Part shown: piece by piece, positions 57,675 through 64,000 of the stretch
How positions within the stretch are numbered: position 1 is the first letter of the stretch
Layout: each line of letters opens with the position of its first letter
Assembly (NCBI GenBank): GCA_029747585.1
Contig: JAPEVF010000122.1
Span: 38,608 to 102,607 of the forward strand
Direction of reading: 5' to 3'
Length of the DNA: 64,000 nucleotides
Origin: Pleurotus djamor
Taxonomy: Eukaryota; Basidiomycota; Agaricomycetes; Agaricales; Pleurotaceae
The notes under the pieces: generated by a model
The model's database searches: none
Told to the model about the DNA's origin: nothing
The model's input: the letters and a program-made list of their open reading frames with translations, nothing else
Made by a program: the position numbers and the translations under genes

Positions 57675-58126
57675 GGTGTACATCGTGGATACCCCGATAT
57701 TTATCAATCCATTCCTGAAGGTGTTCTGGTTGTAATAGGAGGAGAACAGGGTCATTTGTTATCGTGAGACAGTAAATTGTTAATGGACTTTCTTTTGTGC
57801 GACTCCCGTTCGTATCGACCGGCCTAATTGTCATTTTCTCTCGAATATCGCAGAGTCCGCAGAGTTGCATTGGGTTCTCGGAAGGCATGCGTTTCTTCCC
57901 AATTGTGTCCGTTTCCTTTCTGACGCATGGGGGGTTGAATTCCATCCGAGCAGGTGTTGTAATTTTTACCCATGACATTCATATAACCCCAGGTGCCACA
58001 ACAACGTGTTCTGAATCGGCCGTTCCTTGCTTTTACTTATAACAAGGAGTCTTTGGTCGGAGCATCTTCATCATCTCACTATTACCCCCAACGCCAACGG
58101 GGGACACGACGATTCCGTTGAGCAAT
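57675..58126. other. intergenic between two plus-strand genes
   Basis: About 450 bp. A 153-codon minus-strand ORF overlaps the end of the aldehyde dehydrogenase and extends here; it has no recognisable domain and is rejected. Confidence 0.45.
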
Positions 58127-60015
58127 ATGCCATTTCTCGCCGTCAAGGTTCCAAACGGTGCCAACAATGCTTCGGAGGTCGTAGGTGGTGGTGGGACCTG
58201 CACCAGACAGTGTACAGGATTGCTGGGCTTGCCGTTGGATACTATTATCCAGGTCCTTTCTTTCATTCTTCCGATGGATATCTTGTCGGTCAGAAAGGTG
58301 TGTGTGAGCAGGCTGGCGATGTGACTCGGCGCGCTGACCGTTATTGTGCTCAGACCTGCAAACAGCTCATGCTGGCTTCATGTCAGCGAATCGTGTGGAT
58401 CAACGCGATACGACTTGTCTGCGCACAACGAGGTATCTTTACACGTTCGTTTCCGGTGAAGGAGATGTCCCTCGCTCAGCTCGAGCACGCTGCTACGTCT
58501 CCATTCCGATTCACCAATATCATCCGGAAATCGACAGGCTCAACCACAGCCCAACCCGTAGCCATTCGTCTTCTTCAGCCTCGCCTTCCAAAAGATATGT
58601 CAGGCGAAAACGGCGTGTTCGATTCTTCGTACCTCGTACCCGGGGGTCGTTTTCTGCTTACACGTTCCTCTCGGAATTTGTTGCAGCTTTGGGACCTCGG
58701 ATACAGTGCTGATATGATGATAAAACCTGAGAGTATTGCGTCGCATCATCTTGGGGAAGGAGAACTTCAGTTTGATCCGGATGCCCAGGTGACGCAGGAT
58801 GGGCAAGGCCTCTTGGTCTTTTTGGCTTCGGAAAAGTATGTGGATAATTTCTTTCCTCGCGATTTTGTGGCTTGGTGTCTGATTACTTGGTAGCGTCTTT
58901 CGGATATTCGAGGTTTATCCTTTAAGTCCATCCCCTACATTCAAAAAGGTGGCTAGTATCGATGTAGTGCTTGGTGGCCGCTGCGTCTATGTCTTCACCA
59001 ACAAAACGATCATCTACTATATGAATCGTCGCCTTACTGTCTGGGATTACATGGCCGATACCATCGCTACCTGGACAATACGTTCGGCACGCGTTTGGGA
59101 TGTGAGTTCCCTATCTAACCTCCTTGCCTCGGGCCAATATATAATGTCTCCTCCTAGATTGCCGTCTCCAACTCCCATATAACTCTCCTCGATCAAACCG
59201 GTTTCTCTGTCCACAAAATCCCACCTTTGCGACCTCGTAACACATCGGAACCCAATCCCTCATCCCAACCATTGTCCAACCCGTCGATGCAAGCCCCATT
59301 GGCTACTGTGACGTATCCTATCACCTCTGTACTCAAAGTCGCCGATAATTGGTCATGGTATACATCCGTGAATGACACTCGTCCTATTCATTTTGATGTC
59401 ATCGGCATTGGAAGCGCTCCACGAACTCCTCACAATAGTGGTAGCTCAGCTGCCTCCTCCTCGTATATCTTCTCGCTCAACAATCCTACGTACGACGATC
59501 CGGATGCAGTTGACAGCGATAGCGAAGATGGTGGGACTTCGAGCCAGGATGCACTTATCGTGGCGAGGTATACCTTACGCAAGGTAAACAATGATCCGAA
59601 GGATGGTCTACCAGAGTACATGCCCGTTCTTTTGGAGCATGTTCGTTTGGGAGGATATCTACAACCGCTTGTCGATAACGCTCGGTCGATCCGCACTGGC
59701 AGCCGCGATCTCGTCTTGATGTGGCCCTCGCAACACGGTCGACTTCTCCACGTCTATTACTCCGACCTAGAAAACCACATCCCCCATGATTTCGACGAGG
59801 ATACAACGTCGCCATCATCCGTTCCACATTCTACAGCGCCGGAGGATTTACCTGCTCCTCCAAGGACAAGGCCAAGACCAAAAATCGCGTCATTGGAGAT
59901 TTCGGGGTCATTTACCGGAGAGGTAATATGTTGTCCCTTCTCAGGACGCGTATGCTGCGTGGATGAATCGGGCGTCGCACACATCATCGATTATGTACGA
60001 CCTGTGGGGTCGTAG
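58127..60015 (+). CDS. F-box protein with WD/propeller-like C-terminus
   Basis: Exons 58127-58297, 58354-58835, 58894-59101 and 59158-60015 give 572 residues. The F-box spans the first junction: LLGLPLDTIIQVLSFILPMD-type helix (about residues 28-57), then LSVRK|TCKQLMLASCQRIVW. Downstream are blade-like strands: FLLTRSSRNLLQLWDLG, GLLVFLASE, IIYYMNRRLTVWDYMADT, and late GRVCCVDESGVAHIIDYV. The middle contains a disordered insert (Ser/Asp-rich, about 395-435). This architecture, F-box plus irregular propeller, is common in agaric orphan F-box proteins. Likely an SCF substrate receptor; target unknown. The first ATG in the frame is at 58127. Confidence 0.85.
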
Positions 60016-60609
60016 GCTTTTTGTATACTCCAAATATGTTCTTTTTTTTTTCTTGCATACTTCTCTGTCTCTTGGACAACAATATCATAGAACGTGGTTT
60101 CCTTTTTGTTGCATCTTTTTTTTTGTGTAGCGATATCTGCTGTATTTCGATTTTGTAGAATCAAGTCGTGCCCTGCTTGTGGGCGTTTGCTCGAATGCTT
60201 CAGCCTCGATGCAACCGTCCGTCCGTTTACCCTTGGGATCCTTCCTTCTTCTAGAGCTCGGGTAAAATCAAGCGTAATGACACTGTTGACCCTAATACAA
60301 GTACATCAAGTCAGACGCGCTTCATCATAGCATCCTTGCCCTAAGATATGCATACATATTAATGAAGTGGGGATAGCCTAGGAGACAGGCCCAGAAATGA
60401 ACAAGTCCTATATCTCTACACCTCTGTCCTGATTGCGAGAGCTAGGAGAAATTGTGTCGTACACGGAGTGATGGGAATCTACCTCTGGAGTTAAGTTCAT
60501 CTTCTTCCTGTTGGCCGGAGTCATCACTCAGGCACCATTCGTCGCAGCCGATGGATTCAGCTCGTCCCGGGCCACGCCATTATACTCATCCGTATCTAAG
60601 AGGGCAAAC
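60016..60609. other. convergent intergenic region
   Basis: About 590 bp, T-rich just after the F-box gene (60036-60125). No gene seen. Confidence 0.4.
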
Positions 60610-62823
60610 TTATCGGGCTAAAAAGTATACAGTACCCTATGAGGAAGTGCGCTCATAATAGAAAGTTAGACAGAAACATACTCACCTCTACCGGAAGCCG
60701 TTCCCGAATACAAAGCGAGGTCACATTAAGCTTGAATCCTAATTCCGCTTCGGCCATGACGACAGCTTCTCTACTAGAGCCAGATGCGATTTCTACCAAA
60801 GAGGTGCCGTGCCCTACATCGTTGGCGACGACGAACAAGAATATCCATTGACGTCCGAGTCCCAAGTTGCCTGTGGTATTTTCCATGACCTTGATGAGCT
60901 TGTGGATGGCTCGAATGCCTTCAAGCTCGACAGGACGCCGGTTGGCGATCATAAGCTGGAGCAGGATAACCTGGCGTGGCGTGATGATGACCGCGTCAAT
61001 TAGTGGGAAGGCATTCGCGATGTGGACAAGTATGACTGGGATGCATCCCATTTATCGCGATGGTGGTGGGGAGGAGGTGCGTCCATCTCAAGTGCATACC
61101 CTGGAAGGAGTTCCTGGAGTTTACTAGGAAGACGCCGGGGTTTCCCTGGTTCCAATTCGAAGGTGTCCGTGAGGTCTCCCCTTTGGATACGATCAAGAAC
61201 CTCTTTCTCGAATACGATGCCGTAAGCAGGGTGATTGTTTGATGAGGAAGATAGCAGGGTTGAGTTCTCTGTCCGAAATTCCAGGGGCCTGAAGACATCT
61301 CGAAGGATTTGGTAGTGCAAGGCAGTGGTAATTGTGTAACGAGGTCGGAAAGAAGTCTGGAGACGCAGTGGTTCTCCGCGGTGATGGAACACCTGTAGTG
61401 ATGAGGGTGGTGATATGAAAAACAAGCTATAAAATGCATCGCGCTGTCCCTTGGCGGTGAAAGGGGCACCAATTATGCAATTTATCGCGACGGTAAGTGC
61501 ATTTTCACTGCATTCTTGGGAAGCACTTTCTTGGGATACAACTTGGATGAGTTCCCGAATACATGGGCCGATATACGGGAACAAACTGAGTTTGGGCTTC
61601 GACGAAGCGTTCACGGAAACTTCACTGGGTAGTCATACGGCGTTAGGAGGGCGAGGGCGGGTGTCAAGGCAGCGAATGACAAACATACCTGATGTTATTT
61701 AGGTCCTTGGCTGACGGAAGCTTCACATGGAAGAAGCGTCTGGTATGGTCTTTACGCGCCCATTCCCAGCATTCCAGCTGAGGCGAAGTCGAGACAACAA
61801 TAAGAAGGTCAAGGTTGTGGAAAATGGAGGGAGGAACGGGGTGAGCTGGTTGAGTGTCCAGTAAAATGAAGGCTCGCGTCGCGTGCGCCGTCCTAGTGAA
61901 ATCGTCTCCAGAAAGCACTCTGGGATAATTTTCTGCGGCGGGGAAGATTGATTGGAGTATGAGGCGAAACAAATAATTGACTTACTGCCGTCAAAGTAGA
62001 ATATATGGTCGGATGGGTTCGTCGATGCTAAGATGAAATGATGGTGCTCGGAGCAAGCACGAGCCGTGGCGTATTGGAGGAAAGTGGATTTGCCTATAGG
62101 CGCATGGTCAATTAATGCCCGTTTATGCACTATGTAAAAACTCTAACCGATGCCGGAATGGCCCACAAAAAAGAGGCGTGAATGTTGCCTTCGTCTCTGC
62201 TGGTACATATATTGAAATGTCTCCCACATGTCGTTGTATTCCTCGAGGACAACGATAGGTGTCTTATGGACGCTCTGGAGCCCGAGGCTCGGGTGAAGAA
62301 CAGAGAACTGACTTCCTATTGCGTCTCGTAATGGTTGAAGCCATACACCTTTGCTAGCTCGCTCCCAGACAATGTTGAGGTCAGGTACACCCGGTAACCA
62401 TTGAGCCTTAAGGGGAGGGGGTACACTGTAAAACGCTAGGAGAATCAGGCTGATGTAGTAGTAGTGGTGTGGCTCATGCCCCCTAAACAACTCACGCAAA
62501 TCGCGGATAAGCTGAAGGTTCCCCGAATCAATGGCGGATTCCACGACTTCGAAGAGAGATGGATGAATGTCTCGCGGCATGGAAGCAGAGAAAGTCTGCT
62601 TGTTCTTTAGAAGCATGTTGAGATGGACAGGAAAGAGATCTTTGTATATGTCCAGCATGGCACGGAAGAAGTCATAGAGGTAGTCACGTTGGAAGATAAT
62701 ATGGTGACCATCAACGCGAAGAGACTGGCGCACAAACGAGATGAGCGCGGCGTCGAGAGGTAGGAAGTCTACGGGGCTGTCTGAGCGCATTCCAGAGGAA
62801 AAGTCAGAGTGAGTTCGTTTCAT
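60610..62823 (-). CDS. Crinkler/RHS-like P-loop NTPase with nuclease-like C-terminus (locus L4, complete)
   Basis: Exons 62823-62148, 62093-61986, 61932-61689, 61624-61125, 61035-60686 and 60636-60610 give 634 residues, all phases matching. The N-terminus (1 to about 160) is helical and unlike the L2/L3 header. Then WLPGVPDLNIVWERA, TPIVVLEEYNDMWETF, Walker A GHSGIG|KS split by a phase-1 intron, FYFDGSKNYPRV, VVSTSPQLECWEWARKDH, FFHVKLPSAKDLNNI and YIGPCIREL. The C-terminal NAFPLIDAVIIT (Asp523) and VILLQLMIA (Gln536), followed by GIRAIHKLI and FLFVVAND, fit the D...(x)Q pattern of the PD-(D/E)xK-like nuclease tail of RHS/Crinkler proteins. The fourth intron (61036-61124, 89 nt) is longer than the rest; the alternative is a frameshift there. 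Most complete member of the family in the window. Confidence 0.78.
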
Positions 62824-64000
62824 GATTGTGACCAATAGGAGACGTCGATGAGGATCGATTCAGCTCCTGTCCAAGTTGGCTCGAGCTAGGCCCTATGGTC
62901 TATCTCCTCCCGCTCCCCGGCGAAGTATACGGTTGGGTTTAAGACATAGTAGTATATTTCCGCAGTTAATTGGAATGTCAGGTGCGTTTGACAGGCTGAG
63001 ATTATCCTTCCCAATCTCAAACTAGAAGTCAGTTGTTCATGCAAGGTTGTACAGGTAGAGACCGTCTGGCAGGAAAACGACTCAGAGGGTATTGCAGATT
63101 GATCGCAAGGCAATGTTGCCTACGCACATTGGGGTGCCTTCCAGGACGATGAATTATCAAAAAGGAAAGTTCAAAATCATGTTCCAATCATGCACGATTT
63201 CCGTTTTGCGGAGGAATGGCAACGCAGGAGGAAAACAATGTTATCTCGGTAGATTCGAAGAAATGGATTGGACGGCACGAACATACTCATTCGGTGTTGG
63301 GCTGGGTTTCGTTGAGCCGAAGTGAATGGGGTTTGAAATCGTCCAAACTCCGCGCTAATAATCTGTGTAACGATCGCGTGATCTGCACGGCTTGTCACGT
63401 CCTCAACTGTAACACCCAGCCTCACCCAGCTTGGTGAAGGCTGCCTCCTCCCCGTCCAAAATGAGGTTTATGAATTAAAAAGTATGCGAACTTCTCCATC
63501 AAGAACCTGGGCAGAGTCACTGAGCTGTCCCTTGCGCAGATGCCTTGGGACGATTGATTGGAGACATAAACCCTCGAGGTCAGAATATTGTCTTGACTCT
63601 AGAAAGTCGTAATAGGAAGCCCATGAAAGCAAGCAACCGCTGCAAGTGACTCAATTTGGCGAGTAAAATGCTATTTGACTCCAGGAACTTCGTTGATTAA
63701 CATCTCAATTTTTGACTTTTCAGCTTACCGGTTCCTGGCTGTGCTAGCGTCGGTTGAGTTGCTAGTGGGACTGGTGCCACCCTCGAGACCTCGTTTGTGC
63801 TACTTTTGGGCCGTCTCGCTCGGTTCCCCCACATCTAGATCATCGCCAATTCGCTCAAGTGTGGCTTCGGAGACAGTTCAACAACTACTCCATCCAACGT
63901 ATCCACATCTTGCTCGTGGATATGCTGGTCTAGGTACCGTCCATCCCATCTACTAGGCACACCAACGTCGGTGGGTCGTAGTGGGGGATGTTTCTTTTCT
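62824..64000. other. window end, no supported gene
   Basis: About 1.2 kb with short ORFs (below 95 codons). No Crinkler header was found upstream of L4 on the minus strand here. Confidence 0.45.

Noticed and set aside
57517..57978. Minus-strand ORF of 153 codons overlapping the aldehyde dehydrogenase 3' end
   Set aside because: Antisense to a well-supported exon and 3' flank; no domain; biased composition.
58027..58893. 288-codon plus-strand ORF in the second F-box gene
   Set aside because: Its first 110 codons run through exon 1 in the wrong frame and the first intron; the spliced model with an F-box across the junction explains the region better.
63092..63440. Search for a Crinkler header upstream of L4
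   Set aside because: Minus-strand ORFs here do not resemble the L2/L3 header; L4 appears to start at 62823 with a different N-terminus.
1..64000. CRISPR arrays, rRNA, retrotransposon reverse transcriptase or integrase
   Set aside because: Looked for direct-repeat arrays and typical motifs (YxDD, HHCC); none seen.

Overview
The window reads as nuclear DNA of a mushroom-forming basidiomycete (Agaricomycetes). Genes are densely packed and carry many 45-65 nt GT-AG introns. Families typical of this class are present: a DUF6593 protein, a TKL-type kinase of the agaric expansion, a DUF7729 surface protein, F-box proteins and Crinkler/RHS-like NTPase and nuclease-kinase genes. No organelle, viral or bacterial replicon signature was seen. 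Exon coordinates were spliced by eye and checked for phase consistency; they are models, not transcript evidence.

Layout. 1-1181 (+): 3' part of a Crinkler/RHS-type P-loop NTPase gene (L1), followed by a tRNA-Ser(AGA). 3136-4083 (-): secreted Ser/Thr-rich protein. 4932-6462 (+): DUF7729 surface protein. 7641-11697 (-): two adjacent Crinkler-like genes sharing an almost identical ubiquitin-like header, one ending in an NTPase (L2, decaying) and one in a nuclease-fold plus kinase (L3). 12018-15468 (-): TPS2-type trehalose-phosphatase. 16577-17242 (+): DUF6593 protein. 17346-18363 (-): bZIP factor. 18582-18663 (-): second tRNA-Ser(AGA). 19529-21388 (-): TKL-type kinase. About 22500-25167 (+): relic of a bacterial-type Tc/RHS-YD toxin-like gene that has acquired introns. 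25597-26532 (-): proline-rich protein, terminal exon.

27200-30758 (-): two Old Yellow Enzyme genes in a tandem duplication of about 2.15 kb; the downstream one has a 4-nt deletion. 32036-33311 (-): Zn2Cys6 factor. 36650-38266 (+): acidic hypothetical protein. 39606-41034 (+): third Old Yellow Enzyme. 41518-42405 (+): F-box protein. 42559-43983 (-): HSL-type alpha/beta hydrolase. 44905-49511 (+): long coiled-coil protein. 50682-51554 (-): protein with an eIF4E-binding-like motif. 52167-53730 (-): MAM33/p32 mitochondrial matrix protein with an unusually large intron. 55497-57674 (+): membrane-anchored aldehyde dehydrogenase. 58127-60015 (+): second F-box protein. 60610-62823 (-): a complete Crinkler/RHS-like NTPase-nuclease gene (L4).

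The main theme is a dispersed set of Crinkler/RHS-type genes in different stages of assembly and decay (header swap, lost start codon, lost nuclease tail, degenerate nuclease motif), interspersed with housekeeping genes: trehalose synthesis, aldehyde and enone reduction or oxidation, mitochondrial MAM33. Seven ambiguous bases (N) sit directly before A/T runs and look like assembly artefacts.
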